Origin: Aquipseudomonas alcaligenes MRY13-0052
GTDB lineage: Bacteria; Pseudomonadota; Gammaproteobacteria; Pseudomonadales; Pseudomonadaceae
Length of the DNA: 48,416 nt
Direction: 5' to 3'
Assembly: GCA_000474255.1 (NCBI GenBank)
Contig: BATO01000047.1
Location: 1 to 48,416 of the forward strand
Shown: positions 1 through 7,305 of the stretch, piece after piece
Layout: the number at the start of each line of letters is the position of its first letter
Numbering within the stretch: the stretch's first letter is position 1
The notes under the pieces: model-generated
The model's input: only the letters and a program-made list of their open reading frames with translations
Told to the model about the DNA's origin: nothing
Databases searched by the model: none
Position numbers and translations under genes: made by a program

Positions 1-740
1 ATGCCCATGTTGAGGCCGAAGGGCGTCGGGTTGACGAAGCGCTGGGTGTGCGCATAGAGCCAGCCGGACACCGCCGCGAACACCGCCGAGATGAGGAAGA
101 TCACCAGCTTGGAGCGGAAGGTGTCGACGCCCATGGACTCGGCCATCAGCTGGCCGCCCTTGAGTGCGCGGATGGCCCGGCCTTCGCGGGAATCCAGCAG
201 GTTCTGGGTGATCAGCATGGCCAGCAGGAGCACCACCCAGATCAGGTAGAAGACCTTCTCGCCCTTGTCGAGCAGCACGCCGAACAGCGAGATCGACGGC
301 AACCCGCTGACGCCGGTGTGGCCGCCCAGGGATTCCACCGTGCCGAACAGGTAGTACAGCGACAGGCCCCAGGCAATGGTGCCCAGGGGCAGGTAGTGGC
401 CCGAGAGCTTGAGCGTCAGCGCGCCCAGCAGCAGGGCCACCAGGGCGGTGATGGCCACCCCCACCAGCAGCGTCAGCCACGGTGATGCGCTGGCCCAGGC
501 GAGCCAGGCCGGCAACTGCTCGGCGGTGGTCAGGTAGGCGGTGGTGTAGGCGCCGAGGCCGACGAAGGCCGCCTGGCCGAAGCTGGTCATGCCACCGACG
601 CCGGTGAGCAGGACCAGGCCCAGCACCACCAGGGTGTAGAGGCCGATGTAGTTGAGCAGGGTGACGTAGAAGGGCGGCAGCACCAGCGGTGCGACACCGA
701 GCACGGCGACCAGGAGCAGGATCAGGTGGCGCGGTTTCAT
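1..740 (-). CDS. livM: Branched-chain-type ABC transporter permease LivM (3' end cut by window)
   Basis: About 246 residues of an inner-membrane permease are visible; the rest lies beyond the left edge. The start is the ATG at 738-740, which overlaps the livH stop in an ATGA arrangement, so the two are translationally coupled. The translation has several hydrophobic segments and the stretch GVGGMTSFGQAAFVGLGAY, typical of the LivM half of the hydrophobic-amino-acid (HAAT) ABC family. LivM pairs with LivH to form the channel. Whether the gene is a simple permease or a LivM-LivG fusion cannot be told. Because the genes stand next to an indole-acetate pathway, the substrate is inferred to be IAA or another aromatic acid rather than leucine. 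Confidence 0.9.
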   Translation of the reverse strand, partial: MKPRHLILLLVAVLGVAPLVLPPFYVTLLNYIGLYTLVVLGLVLLTGVGGMTSFGQAAFVGLGAYTTAYLTTAEQLPAWLAWASASPWLTLLVGVAITALVALLLGALTLKLSGHYLPLGTIAWGLSLYYLFGTVESLGGHTGVSGLPSISLFGVLLDKGEKVFYLIWVVLLLAMLITQNLLDSREGRAIRALKGGQLMAESMGVDTFRSKLVIFLISAVFAAVSGWLYAHTQRFVNPTPFGLNMG

Positions 741-1774
741 TCTTCTTCCTCCACGTGACGGCTGGTGAACGAGCGCCAGAGCAGGAAGGGGATGATCAGG
801 GTGAACACGATGATCTCTTTGTAGGTGCTGGCCCAGAACATCGAGAAGGCTTCGATCAGCCCCACCGAGAGCGCGCCGAGGGCGGCCACCGGGTAGCTCG
901 CCAGGCCGCCGATGATGGCGCCGACGAAGCCCTTGAGGCTGATGATGAAGCCGGAGTCGAAGTAGAGCGTGGTGATGGGCGCGATGAGGATGCCCGACAG
1001 TGCGCCGATGAAGGTGGCCAGGAGGAAGGTGGCCTTGCCCGCCAGGGTCGGCGAGATGCCCATCAGCCGCGCGCCCATGCGGTTCACCGCCGTGGCGCGC
1101 AGGGCCTTCCCGTAGAGGCTGCGTTCGAAGAACAGGAACAGGCCGATGATCAGCCCCAGGGACACGGCTATCACCCACAGCGTCTGGCTGTTGAAGGTCA
1201 CCGGGCCCAGTTCCAGGCCGGCTTCGGAGAAGGGCTCGGTACGCGCGCCCTCCGGGCCGAACAGCAGCAGGGCGATGCCGACCATGGCCACGTGCACGGC
1301 GATGGAGACGATCAGCAGCACCAGGGAGCTGGCCGAGGCGATGGGCTGGAACACCAGGCGGTAGATCTGCGGGCCCAGGGGCACCACCAGGGCCAGGGTC
1401 AGCAGCGCCTGCACCGCCATGGGTAGCTCGGCCAGCGGCAGCAGGCGGATGGCCGCGACCATGGCCAGGGCGTAGGCCAGCTTGGCGAGGATGCGCTTGG
1501 GAAAGCGGAAGGCGTGGCTTGAGCGCGCGGCGTCGTACAGGTCCAGCGCGCAGTCGATCAGGGTCAGGCCCAGCAGCAGCCAGACCAGGGCGGTGGGATG
1601 GCCGGCTTGCAGGGTGGCCATGGTCAGCGCGCCATAGGTGACGAACTCGCCCTGGGGGATCAGCAGGATGCGCGTGACGGTGAAGACCAGCAGGATCGAC
1701 AAGGCCAGCAGCGCGTAGATCGCGCCGTTGGTGATGCCGTCCTGGCCGAGCAGCATGGCTATCTGGAAATTCAT
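737..1774 (-). CDS. livH: Branched-chain-type ABC transporter permease LivH
   Basis: A 345-residue integral membrane protein. It opens with MNFQIAMLLGQDGITNGAIY and contains the LivH-type segment near ALSILLVFTVTRILLIPQGEF. It is longer than the roughly 290-300 residues usual for LivH; the extra length is an insertion around residues 70-130 with additional hydrophobic segments. It is the second gene of a minus-strand set: binding protein, then this, then livM, whose start overlaps its stop by four bases. A 232-base repeat-rich gap separates it from the binding-protein gene, so it may be read from the same message or have its own promoter. The ribosome site (AGAG, about 11 bases upstream) is weak. 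Confidence 0.9.
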   Translation of the reverse strand: MNFQIAMLLGQDGITNGAIYALLALSILLVFTVTRILLIPQGEFVTYGALTMATLQAGHPTALVWLLLGLTLIDCALDLYDAARSSHAFRFPKRILAKLAYALAMVAAIRLLPLAELPMAVQALLTLALVVPLGPQIYRLVFQPIASASSLVLLIVSIAVHVAMVGIALLLFGPEGARTEPFSEAGLELGPVTFNSQTLWVIAVSLGLIIGLFLFFERSLYGKALRATAVNRMGARLMGISPTLAGKATFLLATFIGALSGILIAPITTLYFDSGFIISLKGFVGAIIGGLASYPVAALGALSVGLIEAFSMFWASTYKEIIVFTLIIPFLLWRSFTSRHVEEEE

Positions 1775-1836
1775 GGTGGGAACTCTTTATCGCAATGGAA
1801 GAGACTGTGGCTTCGGAGCCCAGTGCGGCCTCGCCT

Positions 1837-1990
1837 GGTGGACATGAAGAGCGATGTCCACCCTACGGGGGGTGTCCGCGAGGGTTTCGCTCGTTGGCAG
1901 ACGTAGGGTGGATGACGCTTTTTTCATCCACCTTTCGGCGTTGAGCCGGGCTCCGCCTGGTGGACAGAAAAGCGCTGTCCACCCTACGGG
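1837..1990. repeat. Three REP-like palindromes between the binding-protein gene and livH
   Basis: Three copies of one intergenic palindrome lie at about 1837-1867, 1902-1932 and 1959-1990. Each has an arm such as GTAGGGTGGATG or GGTGGACA and its inverted partner, so each can fold into a hairpin. The same family recurs at 16961-16990, 20080-20109 and 26700-26730. The elements fill the gap between two genes of one transport operon, where hairpins might lower expression of the downstream permeases relative to the binding protein; that role is inference. Confidence 0.75.
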
Positions 1991-2006
1991 GAACCCGTGC
2001 CTGCGA

Positions 2007-3158
2007 TCAGTTGCCGCGCAGCAGCGTCCAGTTGCCGTTCTTCACCTGGATCAGCTCGCGGCCGCGTTCGTCGAAGCCGCTGTGGTCCTCGGGGGTCATG
2101 TTGTAGACGCCCTGGGTGGCAGCCAGCTCGTGGCTCTGCTCCAGCGCGTCACGCAGCGCTGCGCGGAACTCCGGCGTGCCCGGTGCAGCCTTGGCGGCGG
2201 CGGTGGGGATGGCCTGCTGCAGCAGCAGGCCGGCGTCGAAGGTGTTGGCGCCGAAGGTGGCCGGCTTGCTGCCGTTGAGCTTCTCGTAGGCGGCGATGTA
2301 GTCGGCGGCGACCTTCTTCGAGGGGTGGCTGTCCGGCACTTCGTCCAGCACCAGCATCAGGCTGGCGGCGAGGATGGTGCCCTCGACCTTCTTGCCGCCG
2401 AGCTTGAGGAAGTCGGGCAGGGCGGCGCCGTGGGTCTGGTACATCTGCCCGCGATAACCCTGGTCGAACAGGGTGGTCTGCGGCATCACCGCGGAGCTGC
2501 CGGGCGCCGCCACCAGAACCGCGTCGGGGCGTGCGGAGAGCACCTTGAGGCTCTGCCCGGTGACCGAGGTGTCCTGGCGCTGGAAGCGCTCGTTGGCGAC
2601 CACCTTGATGCCGTGCTCGGCGGCCATCGCGCCCATCACCTTGGACCAGTTCTCGCCATAGGGGTCGGCGGTGCCGATGAAGCCCAGGGTCTTCACGCCC
2701 TTGGCGACCATGTTGTCCACCAGGGCCTTGGCGATCAGGTCGTCGTTCTGGGTGGTCTTGAACACCCATTTCTTCTGCTCGTTCATCGGCAGCACCACGG
2801 CTGCGGTGCCCACCGGCGCCAGCAGCGGTACGCCGGCCTCGGCGGCGAACTGAATCACGCCCATGGCGTTGGGCGAACCGCTCGGGCCGATGATGGCGTC
2901 GACGTTCTCCTCGCTGATCAGCTTCTTCAGCGCCTTGACCGTGGCGGTCGGGTCGCTGCCGTCATCCAGGGCGATGTATTTCACCTGCTGGTCGCCCGCC
3001 TGGGTCGGCAGCAGCGGCACGCTGTTCTTCTGCGGCAGGCCCACCAGGGCGATGGGGCCGGTGGAGGAGGTGATGACGCCGACTTTGACGTCGGCCTGCG
3101 CAAGGGAGGCGCAGGCGGCACTGAGGAGCAACGTGGACACAGCTTTCTTGAAGAGCAT
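2007..3158 (-). CDS. Periplasmic substrate-binding protein of a branched-chain-type ABC transporter
   Basis: A 383-residue exported solute-binding protein of the LivJ/LivK-like type (Peripla_BP_6). The start chosen, MLFKKAVST, follows a clear GGAGAA ribosome site, and residues 1-22 form a Sec signal peptide ending near LAQA. The mature part begins DVKVGVITSSTGP, the usual first strand of this fold, and has the domain-crossing segments DAIIGPSGSPNAMGV and TLGFIGTADPYGENW. The open frame extends further upstream, but that part lacks a ribosome site and would bury the signal peptide. It heads the minus-strand transport genes and faces the iac operon, so a role in delivering IAA or a related aromatic acid is inferred from position only. 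Confidence 0.88.
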   Translation of the reverse strand: MLFKKAVSTLLLSAACASLAQADVKVGVITSSTGPIALVGLPQKNSVPLLPTQAGDQQVKYIALDDGSDPTATVKALKKLISEENVDAIIGPSGSPNAMGVIQFAAEAGVPLLAPVGTAAVVLPMNEQKKWVFKTTQNDDLIAKALVDNMVAKGVKTLGFIGTADPYGENWSKVMGAMAAEHGIKVVANERFQRQDTSVTGQSLKVLSARPDAVLVAAPGSSAVMPQTTLFDQGYRGQMYQTHGAALPDFLKLGGKKVEGTILAASLMLVLDEVPDSHPSKKVAADYIAAYEKLNGSKPATFGANTFDAGLLLQQAIPTAAAKAAPGTPEFRAALRDALEQSHELAATQGVYNMTPEDHSGFDERGRELIQVKNGNWTLLRGN

Positions 3159-3484
3159 GACTTTCTCCGAAGAGTTGCAAGGCGATACGGGGCGGTTGTC
3201 CGACGGGTGCCGCGTGGCGAGCCCGTGGTCCTTCTTGTTGTGATGCCCGTGCGCTGCACGCTGCCGAGGGCAGGGCGGCGCCGTCGAGCCCGTGGAGGGC
3301 CGAGTGGCGTGTAGGGCGATAGCAGGTTGCATGCCAGGAAAAATCGTTACCCCGTTGCGGCGCCGTCGGAGAGGGGCGTTTCGGCACGTCGTCTGCGGCG
3401 GCTGGGCGAGGGGATGGCGCCGGGGTTCCCGTGGCCACTCGCGCACCGCTGCCGATGCGCGCCGATCCCGCAGGCGACAAGGCA

Positions 3485-3498
3485 TTGATCTGGATCAA
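3485..3498. promoter_or_regulatory. Perfect FNR/ANR-type box
   Basis: TTGATCTGGATCAA matches the TTGAT-N4-ATCAA consensus for FNR/ANR/DNR regulators at all ten fixed positions. It lies in the divergent region between the transporter (start 3158) and iacH (start 3941), about 330 bases from one and 440 from the other. That is too far for a classical class II site, so a distal transcription start or an unrelated role is possible. Confidence 0.4.
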
Positions 3499-3828
3499 TA
3501 CGGCTTCTGGAAAGTCGATTTCCTGACCAAAAAATCTCGATTTTTAAGGATAAAAACACCTGTTTTTGGTGGCATTTTTGGCCTGTTTTCAGGGGCTGAA
3601 AATTCTTTTCGCAAGGGGTTTGTGCAGGGTCTTTAGGCAGGGAGAGGGAACACTTTATTGAATGATTGTGTTTCTCATTAAATATATAACCCATTGAAAA
3701 TAAACAATAAAAATAAGATTCATAGGTGAAATATCCATTTTCATGCCTGTTACCTAAATGCACGGAAAGGGTGCGAAGCAGAGAGAAGTGCACCGAATCT
3801 ACACACGAATTTATTTGCCAAAATTCAA

Positions 3829-3857
3829 TTGACATTTCACGTAAATATTCCGATTTT
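3829..3857 (+). promoter_or_regulatory. Candidate promoter of the iac operon
   Basis: TTGACA at 3829-3834 is a perfect -35 hexamer. With a 17-base spacer the -10 would be GATTTT, which is poor. The site lies about 85 bases upstream of the iacH start in AT-rich DNA and points toward it. Confidence 0.35.
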
Positions 3858-3940
3858 AGATTTAAGCGTTCACCTGCTCAGGCAGGCAGAAGGCTTCCCT
3901 GAAAGCGCACAGCGCGAACAACTCGAATACAGGTGAAGGC

Positions 3941-5053
3941 ATGGCGACAGTCGTCGAGAAACTGCAGCTTGGAGGGTCCGGCAGGACCGTGATGGTGAAG
4001 GACACCATCGATATCGCCGGCTACCCGACCCGCGCTTCCAGCCGTGCGCTGGAAGAGGCGCCCGACGCCAGCCGCCATGCCGATGTGGTCCAGGCGCTGC
4101 TCGATGGTGGCTGCTGTATCACCGGCAAGACCAGCCTCCATGAGCTGGCCTTCGGCACCACCGGCATCAATGCCTGGACCGGCACGCCGAACAACCCGCT
4201 TTACCCCGGGCGCATCCCCGGCGGTTCCTCCAGCGGCTCCGCCACGGCAGTGGCTGGTGGGCTCTGCGACTTCTCCCTGGGCACCGACACCGGCGGCTCG
4301 GTGCGCATCCCCGCTGCTTGCTGCGGCGTGTTCGGCCTCAAGCCCACGTTCGGCCGCGTGAGCCGCCAAGGGGTGATGCCGGCGCAGTCGTCGCTGGATT
4401 GCGTGGGCCCCTTCGCCCGTGACATGGACATGCTGATCGAGGCCATGGGCCTGATCGCCCCCGACTTCGGCCCGCTGCCCTCTATAGAGGGCGTGCGCAT
4501 CGGCGCGGTGCCGGTGCAGGCGCTGGACGAAGTGCAGTTCGCCGTCGATGCGGCCCTGGCCGCCGCGGATTTCCCCCTGCAGACGCTGTCCTTGCCGGGC
4601 ATGCGCGCCGCCTATGACGCCGGCCTCACGGTGATCAACCGCGAGACCTGGAACGCCTGTCAGCACCTGCTGACCAGCGGCAAGGTCGGCGCCGATATCG
4701 CCGGCCGCCTGGAAGCCGCCGGCGCCACCACCGACGAGGCGCTGGCCGCAGCCGAAGCCTGCCGCGCGGCCTTTACCGCCGAGGTGGATGCTGCCCTGGC
4801 GCAGTGCCCGATTCTCGCCATGCCGACCATGCCAGACTACCCGCTGCTGACGGCGGATGCCGCCGACACCCGCGCGGTGATCGGCATGACCGCCTTCGTG
4901 CGGCCCTTCAATCTCACCGGCCACCCGGCACTGAGCATCCCCCTGGTGGGTGCCTCGAAGCTGCCGGTGGGCCTGCAACTGATCGCCGCCAAGGGCGCGG
5001 ACGAACTGCTTTGTGCAGTCGCCCGCGAACTGGTGCGGCGCCTGGAGCCTTAA
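3941..5053 (+). CDS. iacH: Amidase-signature family protein IacH
   Basis: A 370-residue protein of the amidase signature family. The triad is visible: Lys20 in VKDTID, the cis-serine in GGSSSGSA (residues 94-101) and the nucleophile Ser120 in GTDTGGSVRIP. It is shorter than typical amidases (about 450-500 residues), with the N-terminal helical part reduced. It is the first gene of the run iacH-A-B-I-C-D-E-F-G, the order I remember for Acinetobacter IAA clusters. IacH is thought to hydrolyse an amide or lactam intermediate of the indole pathway, but its exact reaction is not certain. A 25-base gap separates it from iacA. Confidence 0.85.
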   Translation: MATVVEKLQLGGSGRTVMVKDTIDIAGYPTRASSRALEEAPDASRHADVVQALLDGGCCITGKTSLHELAFGTTGINAWTGTPNNPLYPGRIPGGSSSGSATAVAGGLCDFSLGTDTGGSVRIPAACCGVFGLKPTFGRVSRQGVMPAQSSLDCVGPFARDMDMLIEAMGLIAPDFGPLPSIEGVRIGAVPVQALDEVQFAVDAALAAADFPLQTLSLPGMRAAYDAGLTVINRETWNACQHLLTSGKVGADIAGRLEAAGATTDEALAAAEACRAAFTAEVDAALAQCPILAMPTMPDYPLLTADAADTRAVIGMTAFVRPFNLTGHPALSIPLVGASKLPVGLQLIAAKGADELLCAVARELVRRLEP

Positions 5054-5078
5054 CCCCATGCCAACCCTGGAGCACACC

Positions 5079-6251
5079 ATGTCTGCGCTAAGCGAGCTGG
5101 ACTACCAGCGCCCCGTGTCGATCACCGCCAACGACGCGTTCCAGGCGCTGCTCGCCGAGATCCGCGAGCGCGCCCGGAGCGAGGAATTCGACCGGCAGAA
5201 ATACATCTCCCAGGACATCATCGAGCGCTTCAAGGCGTTGGGCGTGTACCGCGCCCTGGTGCCCAAGCGCTTCGGTGGCGATGAGCGTTCGCCCATCGAG
5301 TTCTGCCAGATGATCGAGGACATCTCCATCGCCGACGGCTCCGCCGGCTGGGTGGCGAGCTTCGGCATGAACCCGGTGTACCTGGCCTCGCTGCCCCTGG
5401 CGACCCTGGAAAAGGTCTACGCCAACGGCCCGGACGTGGTCTTCGCCGGCGGCATCTTCCCGCCGCAACCGGCCACCTTCGTCGAGGGCGGGCTGGAAGT
5501 GAACGGTCGCTGGAAGTTCTCCAGCGGCTGCATGGGCGCCTCGCTGATCGGCGTCGGTATCGCCCCGAGGAACGGCGAGATGCTCGGCCTGCCGCGCCTG
5601 GCGGTGATGCCGCGAGAAAAAGTGAAGATCGAGGAAACCTGGGACGTGGTGGGCCTGATCGGCACCGGCAGCCACGACGTGGTGATCGACGGCGTGGTGG
5701 TGCCCGAGGACTGGACCTTCGTCCGCGGCGGCCCGGCCAACCTCGATGAGCCGATGTTCCGCTACCCGTCGCTGTCCTTCGCCACCCAGGTGCTGTCCGT
5801 GGTCGGGCTGGGCGTTGCCCGCGCCGCGCTGGACTACCTCAGCGGCATGGCCAGCGGCCGCTTCTCGGTGACCGGTGCGCCGGCGCTCTCCGACCGCCCC
5901 CTGGCGCAGATGCAGGTGGCCAAGGCCGAAGCCGAGCTGCGTGCCGCCCGCGCCTGGTTCTACGAGGCGATGGAAAGCGCCTGGGCCAGCATCCTCGCCG
6001 GCGACGCGGTGTCGGTGGAGCAGACCAACCTGCTGCGCCTGTCCTCGACTCACGCGACCCGTGTTTCCGCCGAGGTGGCGCGCAGCGCGCAGATGCTTTC
6101 CGGCATGAGCGGCGTGTACCGCGAAAACCCGCTGTCGCGCTTCGTCAACGACACCCTGGTGATCACCCAGCACGCCTTCATGGGTGACATGACCTACCAG
6201 AACGCCGGCGCGATCTTCTTCGGCAACAAGCCGCTGCCCGGCTACCTGTGA
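5079..6251 (+). CDS. iacA: Flavin-dependent indole-3-acetate monooxygenase IacA (acyl-CoA-dehydrogenase fold)
   Basis: A 390-residue protein with the three-domain acyl-CoA dehydrogenase fold used by group D two-component flavin monooxygenases (HsaA/HpaB-like). The helical N-terminus includes RFGGDERSPIEF, the middle beta domain has NGRWKFSSGC and GTGSHDVVIDGVVVP, and the C-terminal four-helix part ends PLPGYL. It should use reduced flavin supplied by IacG to hydroxylate the indole ring of IAA, the first step of breakdown. The ATG at 5079 is preferred, with GGAG six bases upstream; an in-frame ATG at 5058 is a weaker alternative. Confidence 0.88.
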   Translation: MSALSELDYQRPVSITANDAFQALLAEIRERARSEEFDRQKYISQDIIERFKALGVYRALVPKRFGGDERSPIEFCQMIEDISIADGSAGWVASFGMNPVYLASLPLATLEKVYANGPDVVFAGGIFPPQPATFVEGGLEVNGRWKFSSGCMGASLIGVGIAPRNGEMLGLPRLAVMPREKVKIEETWDVVGLIGTGSHDVVIDGVVVPEDWTFVRGGPANLDEPMFRYPSLSFATQVLSVVGLGVARAALDYLSGMASGRFSVTGAPALSDRPLAQMQVAKAEAELRAARAWFYEAMESAWASILAGDAVSVEQTNLLRLSSTHATRVSAEVARSAQMLSGMSGVYRENPLSRFVNDTLVITQHAFMGDMTYQNAGAIFFGNKPLPGYL

Positions 6252-6278
6252 ATTCCAACTGACTGATCGGTGATTGTG

Positions 6279-6641
6279 ATGAGCGAGAGAAAAGCCCTGC
6301 GTGTGTTGTTCTGCATGGGAATCAACCAGAACTTCTTTGACGCCCCGCGCGAAGAGCAGCTGGAAGTCTGGGCCGCGTTCAGCGCCATGTGGAACGGCAT
6401 CCACGACCTGCCCGGCGTGACCGTGTTCGGCAACATGGACGACGACCAGAGCATGGTCGGCCCGTCCACCGGCTACCCCTGGACCACCTACCTGCTGGCC
6501 GACGTGCCGGACATCGAAACGGTGCACGCCGCCTGCAACCTGTTCCGCACCACCGCCGTGGGCACCGGCCCCTACAAGCTGTGGCGCTACTGCAAGGTCG
6601 AGGCCCGCACCGGCCGCGAACTGATCATCCAGCGCGCGTGA
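6279..6641 (+). CDS. iacB: Small conserved IAA-degradation protein IacB
   Basis: A 120-residue soluble protein without a recognisable catalytic motif. It opens MSERKALRVLFCMGINQNFF and is rich in aromatic residues (YPWTTYLL, LWRYCKVE), suggesting a small alpha/beta barrel-type fold. Its place between iacA and iacI identifies it as IacB, whose biochemical role is not settled. A GGTGA sequence lies just upstream of the ATG at 6279; an upstream GTG at 6270 is possible but would lose that site. Its stop lies six bases before the iacI start. Confidence 0.75.
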   Translation: MSERKALRVLFCMGINQNFFDAPREEQLEVWAAFSAMWNGIHDLPGVTVFGNMDDDQSMVGPSTGYPWTTYLLADVPDIETVHAACNLFRTTAVGTGPYKLWRYCKVEARTGRELIIQRA

Positions 6642-6646
6642 CCGCC

Positions 6647-7168
6647 ATGTCGACCGAAGCGCTCGAGGCGCGCCTGCACCAACTGGAAAGCGAGAACGCC
6701 ATACGCGCCTGCATGAACCGCTACATGGTGCTGTGCGACGCGCTGGACGCCCGCACCCCGCTCGACGAGCTGGCCGGGCTGTTCACCCACGATGCGCTGT
6801 GGGAGGGCAAAGGCGCCAAGTACGCCAAGAGCTTCGGCGGCTACCGCGGGCGCGAGGCCATCGCCGCCATGTTCGCCACCTACATGGTCGAGCCCGCGCA
6901 CTTCGCCCTCAACGTGCACTTCCTCTGTTCGGAACTGATCCGCGTGGAGGGCGGCGTAGCGATCGGCAGCTGGGTGATGTTGCAGACCTCCACCTTCGCC
7001 AGCGGCGCCTCGCACCTCAACGCGGCGCGCCTGACGGTGGAGTTCCGCGAGGAGGAGGGCGCCTGGCGCATGGCGCACTTCCAGACCGAGAACCTGTTCA
7101 GCCGCCCGGTGGATACCTGGAACAGCGCCGCGCACCTGCCGGTGCCGGGCAAGAACCAACAAACGTAG
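6647..7168 (+). CDS. iacI: SnoaL/NTF2-like protein IacI
   Basis: A 173-residue protein with the cone-shaped NTF2/SnoaL fold: an N-terminal helix (EARLHQLESENAIRACMNRYM), then strands around HDALWEGK and AHFALNVHFL, ending with WRMAHFQTENLF. Such folds serve as isomerases, dehydratases or ring-hydroxylase small subunits; the reaction of IacI is not certain. The start could also be the GTG at 6638 overlapping the iacB stop. The stop codon TAG at 7166-7168 lies inside a REP-like palindrome, so the last residues (about NQQT) may have been set by insertion of that repeat. Confidence 0.78.
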   Translation: MSTEALEARLHQLESENAIRACMNRYMVLCDALDARTPLDELAGLFTHDALWEGKGAKYAKSFGGYRGREAIAAMFATYMVEPAHFALNVHFLCSELIRVEGGVAIGSWVMLQTSTFASGASHLNAARLTVEFREEEGAWRMAHFQTENLFSRPVDTWNSAAHLPVPGKNQQT

Positions 7169-7222
7169 GGTGGGCTTCAGCCCACCACAGAAAGGCCAGA
7201 CGTGGGCTGAAGCCCACCCTAC
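7165..7222. repeat. Inverted pair of REP-like palindromes between iacI and iacC
   Basis: Two copies of the element GTAGGGTGGGCTTCAGCCCA face each other at 7165-7187 and 7201-7222, so each can fold alone and the pair can fold into a longer hairpin. The first copy supplies the iacI stop codon. A further copy is at 26668-26689. The structure sits inside the iac operon and may affect message stability between iacI and iacC. Confidence 0.8.
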
Positions 7223-7305
7223 AAAGATCGCGCCGACCGGAAGCTCCGACTTGCCGGCACGGCGAGAAAAATCAAGTCGGCACCCAGCGCCGACGAGGAG
7301 TGATC

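Larger units (their letters stand above)
3159..3940. other. Long divergent intergenic region with an AT-rich core
   Basis: This 782-base gap separates the minus-strand transporter genes from the plus-strand iac operon. From about 3480 to 3870 it is far richer in A and T than its surroundings. It holds the FNR/ANR-type box at 3485-3498 and a 7-base inverted repeat (AAAAATC, 2-base gap, GATTTTT) at 3530-3545. A possible sigma-70 promoter toward iacH is TTGACA at 3829-3834, a 17-base gap and GATTTT at 3852-3857. No convincing gene is seen here. Open frames crossing it have no family resemblance and poor codon use. Confidence 0.6.

Noticed and set aside
1775-2006. Insertion-sequence remnants between livH and the binding-protein gene
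   Set aside because: Only short palindromic repeats are seen; no transposase fragment or terminal target duplication.
3159-3485. N-terminal extension of the binding protein to 3485
   Set aside because: It would place about 110 arginine/proline-rich residues before a clear signal peptide.
3347-3835. 162-codon minus-strand frame in the AT-rich divergent region
   Set aside because: Poor codon use, no ribosome site and no domain; part of it lies over the regulatory DNA.
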